Positions 22,816-31,388 of a DNA stretch of 35,516 nt are shown here, in pieces. The position numbers and the translations under genes are program-made. The notes beneath the pieces were generated by a model, which was given only the letters and a program-made list of their open reading frames with translations, ran no database searches and was not told the origin of the DNA. Location: contig NZ_JAKREV010000012.1 of the NCBI RefSeq assembly GCF_022664465.1, positions 1 through 35,516 on the forward strand, read 5' to 3'. Position 1 is the stretch's first letter; each line of letters starts with the position of its first letter. Source of the stretch: Sphingomonas hankookensis. GTDB lineage: Bacteria; Pseudomonadota; Alphaproteobacteria; Sphingomonadales; Sphingomonadaceae.

Positions 22816-23361
22816 ATGGCTACCACGTGGTTAGAAGCCCACGTTCCAGGCTTCGCGGAATTGAGCAAAGCCGAACGTCGAGCCATTGCCGACTTCACGA
22901 TGCTGTGGACGCTCTTTGAATCTCGGGTGCTCGCGACTCGAGGGAGCGCTCAGAAGATCATGGAGGCGGTTGAAGGCTGGCAGCAAACAGGCACCCTGGG
23001 CGCCGCTTCGTACGACAGAGAGCTGGCCTATTTCCAAGACCGCTACGTCGCGAATGGCGAGATGACCTGTCATTTCGACCGGCTGAAACTGAGGGCGAAC
23101 GACCAACCTGGGTTGGTCCAGGCCGTGCTCGACGGGAGCGATGCGAGCCCTCAAGGCCGCCTGATGGCGATGCTGATCGTGGCGCTGCGGTATCGCAACA
23201 ACCTCTTTCACGGCATCAAATGGCAGTACAAGCTAAAGGAGCAGCTAGACAACTTCAGCCACGCGAACGCGGTGCTGATGCGTGTCTTGGAGCGGCATGC
23301 AATCTCCACGGCGAGTGAGCACGCTAGCCTTTTCCACCCCGCGGCCCCGCGAGACCGCTAG
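22816..23361 (+). CDS. HEPN-domain protein (Rx4H motif)
   Basis: This is a 181-residue helical protein. R127-N-N-L-F-H132 (LRYRNNLFHGIK) is a clean HEPN signature in which the Arg and His form the RNase active site. A preceding amphipathic helix (DFTMLWTLFESRVL, about 27-40) resembles HEPN helix 1, which often holds a third conserved acidic residue. GGGGGGAGGG lies directly before the ATG. It is convergent with, and overlaps by 117 bases, the gene on the other strand. HEPN RNases act as toxins or abortive-infection effectors. Whether this one is active is not shown. Confidence 0.75.
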   Translation: MATTWLEAHVPGFAELSKAERRAIADFTMLWTLFESRVLATRGSAQKIMEAVEGWQQTGTLGAASYDRELAYFQDRYVANGEMTCHFDRLKLRANDQPGLVQAVLDGSDASPQGRLMAMLIVALRYRNNLFHGIKWQYKLKEQLDNFSHANAVLMRVLERHAISTASEHASLFHPAAPRDR

Positions 23362-24330
23362 AGGATGATTAGCTCCGCAATGTCCCCCAAGCGGCCCTAG
23401 CTCCAAATCCACGTGTTCCACCTGTTTGACTGGGGGCTTGGGCAGCCAGCAAAACCGAAACTCGTCCTGATAGGTGTAGCCAAAGGGCTTGCTGAGCGGA
23501 ACGAATATCTTCGGCGATTTCGGCAAAAGCGGATCGACATAGTTCGCCCGCCCTTGCCGGGCCTCGGTGGCGCCGAGGCGACCGGTTGCCTTGTCGAGCA
23601 GGCGTTGTGAGAACTTGCGCCTGTCCCGGATCACGACGCAAGCGTCGGCGTTGAAATCGACGAACAAGCGCGGATCGATGGATTGCGTGACGCAATACAA
23701 CCAAAAATCCGCGCCGGACTCGAACTGAATGTCTAGCCGCTGCTCAGTCACATCGGAGGGCACGTCCTCGGGATTTTGAACAAGGCGAATGATCTGCTCG
23801 CGCGTGAGCATGAACGAGAGAGGCAAGCTCATCTCGTCGTCTCGCACAGCTTGATTGTGATCGGGGTTGGAGAAAAAGCTTCCCGGCTGTAATCGGAGCT
23901 GACCGGCGGCAAACAACGCTTCCATATATTTGCGCTTGCCGAGTTTGATAAAGACCTCACCCTTCCGAAGTCCGAGCTTGGACATGCGATCCGCAGCTTT
24001 TTGAGCAAGTTCCGACGCGAAATCGGGAAACGGCTCAGAGTGAAGAATGTCGCGGGCAAACCCCGCGGGATACGGGCCGTATCTCTGCGCCATCTCCTCA
24101 AGTGAGTGCGTCCATTTCTCCATGAGTTCCGCGCCAACACGGTCCATCTGCAACAAGCCTATTTTAGCTTCCGGCGTGACGGTGAGCATGTTCAGCACAA
24201 GATCGCGCAGCCGCTTGTTTAGCTCAACGCGAGATAAATGCCGCGCATAACGATTGGCACGATATTGTCGCCGCCACAGCTCGTGGCGAGGCACCATGTT
24301 CGGCTGGGTTGGTCGGAATGGCGCATGCAT
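23245..24330 (-). CDS. DUF2971-like protein (3' end uncertain)
   Basis: The frame is 361 residues. The middle and C-terminal parts have a DUF2971-like look: MEALFAAGQLRLQPGSFFSN, FWLYCVTQSIDPRLFVDFNA, DACVVIRDRRKFSQRL and KPFGYTYQDEFRFCWLP. DUF2971 proteins occur near defence and toxin genes and are of unknown activity. The natural end is probably near ELGPL, about residue 310. The last 50 residues lie partly antisense to the convergent HEPN gene and look unstructured, so a stop may have been lost. The ATG is at 24330. An internal ATG at residue 12 is an alternative. Confidence 0.65.
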   Translation of the reverse strand: MHAPFRPTQPNMVPRHELWRRQYRANRYARHLSRVELNKRLRDLVLNMLTVTPEAKIGLLQMDRVGAELMEKWTHSLEEMAQRYGPYPAGFARDILHSEPFPDFASELAQKAADRMSKLGLRKGEVFIKLGKRKYMEALFAAGQLRLQPGSFFSNPDHNQAVRDDEMSLPLSFMLTREQIIRLVQNPEDVPSDVTEQRLDIQFESGADFWLYCVTQSIDPRLFVDFNADACVVIRDRRKFSQRLLDKATGRLGATEARQGRANYVDPLLPKSPKIFVPLSKPFGYTYQDEFRFCWLPKPPVKQVEHVDLELGPLGGHCGANHPLAVSRGRGVEKASVLTRRGDCMPLQDTHQHRVRVAEVV

Positions 24331-25011
24331 CGCACCAAGTTACAGCGACACGCATAGCGTCGCCAATCGAGAATTTATTCCTATGACCCTATTGCCCGTT
24401 CTGTCGCATGACCGCTTTCGGGTCACAGCCAGTCGGCCATAAGCGGCGTAGATTGGTCGAAAGCGGCGGCTGCGCTGACCAGCTGACAAGGGCAGCTTTC
24501 TCCTGCCAATCATCTGAAACCTGCCAAACCGCAATCGACCCAACAGCCGCTGGGCTGGAATGCGCCCCAATGTCGGCCATTCCGGACTGACGGGCTCGAT
24601 CCCAAAAGCCGTCGTCCGTTTATCGCACGCGCTGCCCCGTTTGGCCAAGCCCAACGACGGGAGGAGTATCTGCAGCGCGGAACGCAGGAACAGTGGCCTT
24701 GCACACCCGCATTGCGATTGCCAACATGCTGCTCGAGCAGGCCAAACCGGTTTTGCGAATCGTCGACGACCCTCCGGTCTATTCCGGCGATGGCCGTCTG
24801 GCCGCGATGGTCGAGGTTTCTGACTGAACCAGCGACGCGGATGCAGGAAATCTTGCTGACATGTCCCGACCGCGCATCCCGAATGTTCAACCGGATCGCA
24901 TTGTCTCAGACTAGCGTCTCAAGCCACCAACGATCGCAATGTTGCGATCGCTTGACTGCAGGATGGATCCGCCCCCTCTCGGCGTAAGCGCGCTCTTCGC
25001 GTTCACCGATC
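24331..25011. other. Intergenic region with decayed repeats and one possible tiny ORF
   Basis: About 680 bases with no large gene. Strings such as GCATGACCGCTTTCGGGTC, GGCCATAAGCGGCG, GGTCGAAAGCGG and AATGTCGGCCATTCCGG recur in altered form, like worn copies of an intergenic repeat. The only coding hint is the 44-codon frame at 24693-24827. Confidence 0.45.
24693..24827 (+). CDS. Possible small ORF or gene fragment
   Basis: A 44-codon frame starts at GTG 24693, with AGGA five bases upstream. The peptide looks protein-like (TRIAIANMLLEQAKPVLRIV, then DDPPVYSGDGRLAAMVEVSD) and uses high-GC codons. It has no known family and could be a remnant of a longer gene. Confidence 0.3.
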   Translation: MALHTRIAIANMLLEQAKPVLRIVDDPPVYSGDGRLAAMVEVSD

Positions 25012-25950
25012 CTATTCGTCGGCCATCCGCTTCAGAAAGCTCGCCATCACTCGCTTGGAACCGCAGGCGCCAAAATCAGCGACGACCTTGTCTCCTTCAA
25101 TGTGGGTGACGACGCCCTCGCCAAAAAGCTTGTGTGTGACGCGCGCTTCTAGAGTAAGGAGGCCGTCGGGAGTTGCCGCAACAGATTCCGAGCCGGGAAG
25201 CAGTTGTTCGGTGCGACTTAGTGGCAAGCGCCGCCGGCCGCGCGGCTCACCAAGGGCTTCCCAGAAATCACAGCTGAAGTTGTTCAGATAGCGTTCGCCA
25301 CGAGCCGGCTTTGCCTCATATTGCTCGGGGATCAAAGACCCGTCCCCGCCGGTCGTGAGGTATTCCCGAACGGCCTGCAGCGCCAACCAGCGTAGATGAT
25401 CCCAGCGATCGAACAGCGTCGCTTCGCGCTGGGCCTCCAACTTCGCCTTGCTTGGTTTACGCGCTGGTTCCGGCACGGTGTAGTCGCGGCTCATATCGAC
25501 ATTATGAAAGAATGCGATGGTCCCGGACTTCCACGCGGCTTCGGGCGTTTCCCGCCATCGATAGTAGATGTCGACCTGGACGCGATCGCTGAACCGGTAG
25601 GGAGGCCTGATTAGATCGTCGATATATAGGAGCTGCGCTTCCAGTTCCTGTTTTTCGGCGCGCTCCTTCGCAGCATGAACCGCGTGGATCAAATCGTCGC
25701 CTGATTCCCACGCGCGGCTCCAAGTCGCTTTCCGCTTTGCCGCGGCCTTGGCCTTCGCATGGTCGGCCAAGTCACGTTCAAAGCGACCGAAGTGGTGTGC
25801 GATGCCGTCGTGCGTCACAGATAGGTGCAGGCAGCGCAGACTTGAGGCGGAACCTTCGTCCAGTGCTTGCCTGACTCCTTCCCGAACCGCGTTGGCATCG
25901 ATCGCCTTGATGGCAATGATCTCTCGGTCGGATAAATACAGCCTATCCAT
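25012..25950 (-). CDS. Uncharacterised protein with C-terminal UvrD/PcrA-type Tudor domain
   Basis: The product is about 312 residues. The last 45 (VTHKLFGEGVVTHIEGDKVV, then ADFGACGSKRVMASFLKRM) match the Tudor-like domain at the C-terminus of UvrD/PcrA helicases, which there contacts RNA polymerase. No helicase motifs are present. The rest is a novel, mostly helical N-terminal part with a charged stretch (DHAKAKAAAKRKATW). ATG 25950 and GTG 25956 are both possible starts. The ATG overlaps the stop of a recombinase remnant. The Tudor domain suggests binding to RNA polymerase or nucleic acid. Confidence 0.75.
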   Translation of the reverse strand: MDRLYLSDREIIAIKAIDANAVREGVRQALDEGSASSLRCLHLSVTHDGIAHHFGRFERDLADHAKAKAAAKRKATWSRAWESGDDLIHAVHAAKERAEKQELEAQLLYIDDLIRPPYRFSDRVQVDIYYRWRETPEAAWKSGTIAFFHNVDMSRDYTVPEPARKPSKAKLEAQREATLFDRWDHLRWLALQAVREYLTTGGDGSLIPEQYEAKPARGERYLNNFSCDFWEALGEPRGRRRLPLSRTEQLLPGSESVAATPDGLLTLEARVTHKLFGEGVVTHIEGDKVVADFGACGSKRVMASFLKRMADE

Positions 25951-26263
25951 TCTCACTCTCTTTCCTTGGACGCGTTCGCCGGCCTGGTTTCGAAGGCCGC
26001 TCCACCGGCCGCATATAGTCGACGAGGACCTGCACGGTCTTGTGGCGACCCACGTTCTTTATCTTTAAGATCGTTGCCCCGTTCGCCGCTTCCACCAGCA
26101 GCCGGCTCAAAGAAATGCCCCATATTGTTCTGCCATGAACACCCTTGTACCAGTTTTTGACGTTAGCCTGGTACGCAGTGTCTCATCGACGAGATCGAGA
26201 TGCGGCGGTTCGGGCGCGAAACGCAGCGCAACCATATCCGCGAGGTCGGATGGTTCGGGACGT
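25943..26263 (-). pseudogene. Tyrosine recombinase remnant (C-terminal, frameshifted)
   Basis: On the minus strand, before the stop at 25943-25945, the frame reads NGATILKIKNVGRHKTVQVL and then VDYMRPVERP. This matches the last catalytic block of tyrosine recombinases of the GASIFKMMEVSRHKSVDTL type, with the conserved His (RHK) and nucleophile Tyr (DYMR). Upstream, coding-like sequence continues in another frame (LADMVALRFAPEPPHLDLVD, then GTRVFMAEQYGAFL), so at least one frameshift at about 26115 separates the parts. The HxxR box is not intact. It ends overlapping the Tudor-domain gene start and begins next to the STAND gene's stop. It is clearly inactive. Confidence 0.55.
26147..26174. repeat. 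Seven-base inverted repeat
   Basis: GTACCAG at 26147-26153 and CTGGTAC at 26168-26174 form a perfect hairpin with a 14-base loop, downstream of the STAND NTPase gene. It may act as a weak terminator or simply lie within the recombinase remnant. Confidence 0.3.
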
Positions 26264-28480
26264 TTAGCTCCGCAGGCCGCCGAACATCGAGCGGATGTCT
26301 CCGTCGCTCATCCTGCGCTCCGGGGCGATGCCGGAACGCTGATAGCCGTCGCCGAGATCCTCTCGTGGCTCGTACTCCTCCAGCGCCTCCCGCCGCCATC
26401 GGATGTCGCGTCGAACCCTCTCGCTCGGGAAGTCCCGCTTCTCCATCAGAGTCAGCAGGCTCTTCTCGAACTCGTCGAGCGCATCGATCGTCTTGATCGC
26501 GTCGAGGTCGCCGTCCACACCGCTGGTGATCGTCGACATGGCCGAACGCACCGCGGCGACGGCTCTCTTCTCGTCATTGCCGTGGGTGAAGAGGGCCTCG
26601 TCCAGGCTCTCGATGTCCTCGAGCGGTAGGCACGCTGCGGCGCCCTCAAGTAGCACCGCCGCAGCCTCCGTCGCCACGGACCGGACGCGGGCCTCAACGT
26701 CCATCGGCAGCATCGTCATGGCGGACCGCTCTAGCAGCGAGCAGATCTCCCGGACCTCATCCTGATCGACGCCGGCCTCCTCGATCTCGCCCAGGGCGGC
26801 TAGCATCCTCTCGATGAGACCGTCGTCGCGAAACTCATCGCACAAGTCCAGAGCGAGCTCGAGGTAGTCGAAGCGCCCAGCGAGTCCGCTATCACGGACC
26901 CTGTCGAGCGCCGCGATCCACGGCGCCACCGGACCGTTCCATCCGCCCGGCTGGCTGCGCTGCGCCCGGAAGATTGCGATGCATTCGCCGAGCTCCTTCG
27001 GAGTCTCGATGAACGGGACTATGAGAGGGAGCAGGCGGTCAGCCAGGATGACGCCCTGGAGATAGTCGCGGAGCCCCGGATTGGTGAAGTGTACGAGACC
27101 GTTGATGAGGCCTAGCGCGGAACTCTCGATCTCCCGGTAGGCCTGTCGGAACCGGGGCTCGATCTCCGAAGAGAGCACCGGAGGGCCCAGCGCACGGGAA
27201 ATGCGCACGAAACTCGCTTTTAGAGGCGCCATCCCGACAAACCCGCCGTTGACAGCCATCGCGAGGAGCAGCGTCCGCGCGTCGCCGGTCATGTGCTGAC
27301 GGAAGGGCCGTTCCCATAGCAGCTGCGGATTGGCGAGCACGTGCTCGATCAGCTCGCGCGTCGGTCGCTCGTCTAGGGCGAGATAGTCCGACCGCGTCAG
27401 CATCTCGATAAGACGCGGATTGAAGTTCTTGTGGTCGATCATCGTCAGATAGAAGTCGTCTTCGAGAATCGCCTCGCGCTGCTCCTCGGTGAGCGTCGAA
27501 AAGTGGATGTGGTTGTAGAGAATCCGGGCCTTCGCCTCCCGCGTGTAAGTGCCGACGTTCAGGACATAGTTCCGGACGCCTTTCGCGGAATCCAGGCGGG
27601 CGGAGAGAATCTTCGCCTGCGCCAAGACGTAGTCGCGCGTGGTCAGTATGAAACGCAGGTCCTTCTGCCCTGCCACCCTTTCCAAGAGCGGCGGCAGCCT
27701 GGCGTCCAGGCCGCGGACGTGATCCGACGACAGCCGGACCTGCCCGAGGAAATCGTCGAACAGGATGAGGCGCCGCTCGCCCTCGTTGGCGACCGCCATC
27801 GCCTCCTCGACGTCGTCCACCACGAAGATCCTCCAGCCCTGCTCGGCGTGCCGCCAAAGCAGGATCTGGGCGAGCGTCGTCTTGCCCACTCCCGGCGCGC
27901 CCGCGATGAACAGCGCGCCCGTCTCCGCGAGCAGCGCCTCGGCGTCGGCCACGCTCCGGTTCTGGACGAAGCGCGGTATCATCTCCCGGATGTTGTCGAG
28001 CTCGACCGCCGTCCTATTGTAAACGCCGCTTCTGACGATGCGCTCAAGCACCGCCGAACTTGCCAGCCACAGCTTGAAGTGGCGCTGCTCCACCTCGGGA
28101 TGCAGGCTCAGCAGGTTGTTGAGATCCTCCCGCCCCAGAATGTCGATCTCGGTGAGCGGCACTCCCGGCATCGCCGCCACGATCTGCGCCTTCAACCGCG
28201 GCGTCATCGAGACAGACGTTGCGAGCAGATAGCGGCTCGGCTGAAGCGCGACAGCCTTCGCGCACTCGCGACCCATCGCCCGCACCAGCGCAGTCGGTCC
28301 GCTGCGGGCATAGTGCTTCGCCTGCACGACGATCCGTTCGGGGCCTGCCAGATACCGGACGTCCACGCCTTGGTCCTTTCCCGGCCCGAAGCTCTCCAGT
28401 CTGCGCGACCAGTAGGCCTGCAGCAGGTCGCGGACGAGTTCCTCGAAGTCGAGGGGGGAGAGATCGTGGAAATCGTTCAT
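26264..28480 (-). CDS. Mrr-like nuclease fused to STAND NTPase (nSTAND3-type) defence protein
   Basis: The 738-residue protein begins with an Mrr-type PD-(D/E)XK domain: DFEELVRDLL (E13), GKDQGVDVRYL (D40) and RIVVQAKH (Q53, K55). The NTPase follows, with Walker A GAPGVGKTT (about 194-202), Walker B RLILFDDFLG (about 237-246) and a sensor RFILTTRDY. The remaining 350 residues are helical and repeat-like, as in the sensor part of STAND proteins. Such nuclease-STAND fusions (Avs-like) recognise phage proteins, oligomerise and then degrade DNA. It is cytoplasmic. The start ATG at 28480 lacks a strong ribosome site. The domains look complete. Confidence 0.88.
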   Translation of the reverse strand: MNDFHDLSPLDFEELVRDLLQAYWSRRLESFGPGKDQGVDVRYLAGPERIVVQAKHYARSGPTALVRAMGRECAKAVALQPSRYLLATSVSMTPRLKAQIVAAMPGVPLTEIDILGREDLNNLLSLHPEVEQRHFKLWLASSAVLERIVRSGVYNRTAVELDNIREMIPRFVQNRSVADAEALLAETGALFIAGAPGVGKTTLAQILLWRHAEQGWRIFVVDDVEEAMAVANEGERRLILFDDFLGQVRLSSDHVRGLDARLPPLLERVAGQKDLRFILTTRDYVLAQAKILSARLDSAKGVRNYVLNVGTYTREAKARILYNHIHFSTLTEEQREAILEDDFYLTMIDHKNFNPRLIEMLTRSDYLALDERPTRELIEHVLANPQLLWERPFRQHMTGDARTLLLAMAVNGGFVGMAPLKASFVRISRALGPPVLSSEIEPRFRQAYREIESSALGLINGLVHFTNPGLRDYLQGVILADRLLPLIVPFIETPKELGECIAIFRAQRSQPGGWNGPVAPWIAALDRVRDSGLAGRFDYLELALDLCDEFRDDGLIERMLAALGEIEEAGVDQDEVREICSLLERSAMTMLPMDVEARVRSVATEAAAVLLEGAAACLPLEDIESLDEALFTHGNDEKRAVAAVRSAMSTITSGVDGDLDAIKTIDALDEFEKSLLTLMEKRDFPSERVRRDIRWRREALEEYEPREDLGDGYQRSGIAPERRMSDGDIRSMFGGLRS

Positions 28481-28984
28481 GTCGGCATCGTCGGCACGGA
28501 ATATCCCTTCGGTGTGGAATAAAGCAACGAACCGATCGGCGATCCCATCGCCGCCTTACCCGAGCGGCCGGGGGGGGGGCCGCCGCCCTGTGGCGAAAGC
28601 GACGGGGGTGGTCGGACGTCCCCCCCTTTCCGCAGCGCAAGCCATGTCCAGCGGACTCTCCCCGCATGATGTCTGGTTTCTTCACCTGATAACCTGACAG
28701 CTGCCAGTCCGCAGACGGCCCAGTAGCTGCCATTCATCCGCCGGCCGTGCTGGACGGCTGAAATTGGGCCGAGTCCGGTCTGTCGGCTTTTAGGCTCCGC
28801 GGCCGGGATAGCCGACATTCATCATCCAGCCGTTGAGCTGACGACTTCTAATTGGGGGCCGGGGCTCCCCTCATCTAGCATTGGTCACAACATCAAAGCT
28901 ATGCGCCGGCGCGGGTATCTGCGCTGGATACTTGAAGGCTGAGATCCGGATATCCTGCCCTCTCGTTCGCATCAGGGAACTGCC
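28481..28984. other. Divergent intergenic region with a ten-G tract and repeats
   Basis: The 504-base gap lies between the Mrr-STAND gene and the 284-residue gene. A run of ten G at 28570-28579 lies about 90 bases upstream of the Mrr-STAND start. Further on, GTAGCTGCCATTCATCC (about 28723) and ATAGCCGACATTCATC (about 28808) are related to each other and to the intergenic repeat type seen elsewhere. No gene is supported. Confidence 0.45.
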
Positions 28985-29839
28985 ATGAACGACACGGAAC
29001 GCGAAGCGGTCATCCTCAACAGCGCCTGGGAGATGATTGACGGGATGGTCAATTGGGCCATCTTCGAGAAGACCGACCGATCCGAACTCTCCAACCTATG
29101 GTTTCCGAGCAGCCAGCACCGTCAGCTTTACTTGATCCTGCTCGCCGATTTCCTGTCGCAGACACGCGGTTTCAGCGGCCGGCCGATTCCGCTCGGCTTG
29201 CAGGAGCCGCCGAGCAATACTACGGCCTCGAATAGGACGTTCCTGTTTCACCTCCGGCAGGTTTGCAACAATCCAATCTTGGGCCTTGATGCATCGGGTT
29301 TGCGCGCGGCGGTCGAGGCGTTCGCGATCTGGCTTGAGCACGAGTTCGTGACCGAAGGGGTAGATCTCAGCGACATCGATGTGGTCTGCGACGTCAAGGT
29401 GAGCCGGCTGCAATACATCAAGATTTGCGGGGACATCGCGAAGCACAACCTGGCGAGGCTGGAGGCGAATGTGAAGCGCCTGCGCGAGCTGTTGGCCGCC
29501 GCCGGCAATCCGATCACGGAGGATCAGGGCTATCTCGCGATCCCCAGTTTCAACGAATGGTTCGCGACTGGCATCTTCCCCTATCATGCCAGCCATATCG
29601 CCGAGCTGCTCAACAATATCCGCTGGGAGATATACTGGTATCTCCAGCCCGAATTCCGGCGCTCCTGGCATCGCAAAGAGGAATGGACAGAACTCTATCC
29701 GAGATATGGCTATCACGTGCCGCCCGCGATCGAGGCGCCCGTAGCCCGCAACATGTACTGGGATGCAATGAACCGCTCGCGCTCCGTGCCCTATGTGCGG
29801 CGCTTCACCATCCCGGCCTACGCCAAAACCGAATATTGA
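28985..29839 (+). CDS. Helical protein, possible HEPN relative
   Basis: The 284-residue protein is largely alpha-helical. The most telling segment is RLQYIKICGDIAKHNLARLE (141-160). The GDIAKHN block, with an upstream Arg, recalls the last helix of HEPN-like domains, although Arg and His are farther apart than the classical Rx4-6H. The N-terminal 60 residues (LNSAWEMIDGMVNWAIFE, then LYLILLADFLSQTRGF) would be earlier helices. Its own family is unknown. CAGGGAA lies before the ATG. The nuclease-like gene follows 86 bases downstream on the same strand, so they may form a two-gene unit. Confidence 0.65.
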   Translation: MNDTEREAVILNSAWEMIDGMVNWAIFEKTDRSELSNLWFPSSQHRQLYLILLADFLSQTRGFSGRPIPLGLQEPPSNTTASNRTFLFHLRQVCNNPILGLDASGLRAAVEAFAIWLEHEFVTEGVDLSDIDVVCDVKVSRLQYIKICGDIAKHNLARLEANVKRLRELLAAAGNPITEDQGYLAIPSFNEWFATGIFPYHASHIAELLNNIRWEIYWYLQPEFRRSWHRKEEWTELYPRYGYHVPPAIEAPVARNMYWDAMNRSRSVPYVRRFTIPAYAKTEY

Positions 29840-29925
29840 AGGCCTCGCGGAAGAGGACTTGGGCCTTCGGACGTCCACAGGCGTCGCGGAGCCCTCGTTC
29901 GGACGGGGTCGTTGCATTTCCCGAC

Positions 29926-31146
29926 ATGGGACTAGCCTCTTCCGTTTCGTGGGCCCGGGCGACTACAGTCGCTCCTGTGACCCTTGAAGAACATATCGCC
30001 CAGCTGAACAGTCTCGCATTCTGGCGGGAGTTCACATTCGCCCGCAACAAGTTCTCCCCGACACCGGACAAGGAGCTTGAGCTGGCGGACAATCTCGTGT
30101 GGTTCGGCGACCGGACCTATATCCTGCAGCTGAAGCAGCGCGATAATCCGAGTTCCGATCCATTAGCCGAGCGAAACTGGTTCGAGAAGAAGATCATCAA
30201 AAAGGCAACGAGCCAGATTCGCGATTCGCAACGGTATCTCGACGAGAATCCGAGGATTCGAATCACCAATGAGCATGGACATTCGTTCGAGATCGAACGC
30301 GCGCATCTGCGAACTATCACGAAGATCGTCGTTTTCCTTCCCGCCCCTGCGCTGCCGGAAGATTGCTGGCGGATGCATTATCACATCAGCAAGAGCACCG
30401 GCAGCTTCATCCACCTCCTCCCCGTGAACGACTATTCGGGCATTCTCGAAACCTTGAGGGTACCAGAGGATATCGCGCGTTATTTTCAGTATCGTGAGGA
30501 GGTGACGCCACGGCTTCGCGAAGCGGGCGTCTCGGTTGAGGAGCCGGATATCATGGGGGCCTTCCTCAATGAGGAAGCAATGCCGACACCGGGCTCACAC
30601 GAAATTCTTGGGCGGTTGGTGCAAGATACCGAGAGCTTCGATCTCTCGGGCCTGCTCGGCAATCTCCATAGTCATATCGAACGAGCGGATGCGCCGTACG
30701 AATATTACAAGATCCTGCGAGAGTTCGCTCGATCGCCGCGTTCTGTCTGGCGCGAGGTCAAATTGCGGGTAACAAAGTCTCTGGAGGTCACCGCAGCGAA
30801 GGATTTCGCTCGTCCGTTCAGGCTGACCTTCCCTGAGAATGATTGTACCTTCATGATCGCGCCTCTTGCCCCGGAACTGCCCTCGACCGGATCAGAGGGG
30901 GTGCGCGTGCGCACCACGGGTCTGAGCAATTTGACGCAGGCTGCGAAGTATCTGGCGCAGACATCCAAAGCGGTGGGCATCCAGATTTCGAGGGATGGTG
31001 AGTTCGTCCAAATCGATTGGGGCTTGCTCGAATTTCCCTGGCAGTCGGATCCTGAACTCGAGGACAGGCTGTCGAAGAACAATCCCTTCCGACCGGTGAC
31101 GGAGAAGTCCATGGATGGCTTCTTCTTCAAGTCATCCTCTTCCTAG
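29926..31146 (+). CDS. Nuclease-like protein (PD-(D/E)XK fold suspected)
   Basis: The product is about 406 residues from ATG 29926. GTG at 29977 (VTLEEHIAQL) is also possible. The much longer open frame upstream is antisense-like filler over the preceding gene. Near the N-terminus EFTFARNKFSPTPDKELELA is followed by D55 (ADNLVWFGDRT) and Q68-L-K70 (YILQLKQRD), a typical D-(x)n-(E/Q)xK nuclease strand pair, then a helix (FEKKIIKKATSQIRDSQRYL). The remaining 300 residues are an unrecognised domain. Together with the upstream helical gene it may form a nuclease-plus-partner defence unit. Confidence 0.65.
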   Translation: MGLASSVSWARATTVAPVTLEEHIAQLNSLAFWREFTFARNKFSPTPDKELELADNLVWFGDRTYILQLKQRDNPSSDPLAERNWFEKKIIKKATSQIRDSQRYLDENPRIRITNEHGHSFEIERAHLRTITKIVVFLPAPALPEDCWRMHYHISKSTGSFIHLLPVNDYSGILETLRVPEDIARYFQYREEVTPRLREAGVSVEEPDIMGAFLNEEAMPTPGSHEILGRLVQDTESFDLSGLLGNLHSHIERADAPYEYYKILREFARSPRSVWREVKLRVTKSLEVTAAKDFARPFRLTFPENDCTFMIAPLAPELPSTGSEGVRVRTTGLSNLTQAAKYLAQTSKAVGIQISRDGEFVQIDWGLLEFPWQSDPELEDRLSKNNPFRPVTEKSMDGFFFKSSSS

Positions 31147-31388
31147 GTCGTGAACTCATAAAACGGCCGCTCTGGGCACAAGCTCTGCCGTCCACGCCAT
31201 CACGTCAGCCGCCTTCTGCCTGTCAGCATTCAAGCGGAGCGCTTGGAAAAGCTGACATTTGATAGAGCCAATGGCCCGGGTCGGCAGTCGCCGGGATACC
31301 GACCCTTCCGAGTTCCAGCATCCCCGATGGTTGCCGATCATTCATGCGTCCCCACTGGCTCTCCTGAACGGGGAGCAGGCGATCAACA

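Noticed and set aside
27431..28522. 363-codon plus-strand frame antisense to the Mrr-STAND gene
   Set aside because: A shadow frame of a high-GC gene with clear nuclease and Walker motifs on the other strand.
29425..29925. Upstream extension of the nuclease-like protein
   Set aside because: It overlaps the preceding gene in another frame and is rich in Arg/Ala/Gly with no family features. The protein-like sequence begins near 29926.
31147..31388. Possible insertion-sequence end between the nuclease-like and DUF4238 genes
   Set aside because: The sequence (GAACTCATAAAACGGC and a 61-codon minus frame) felt IS-like, but no terminal repeats or transposase motif could be shown.
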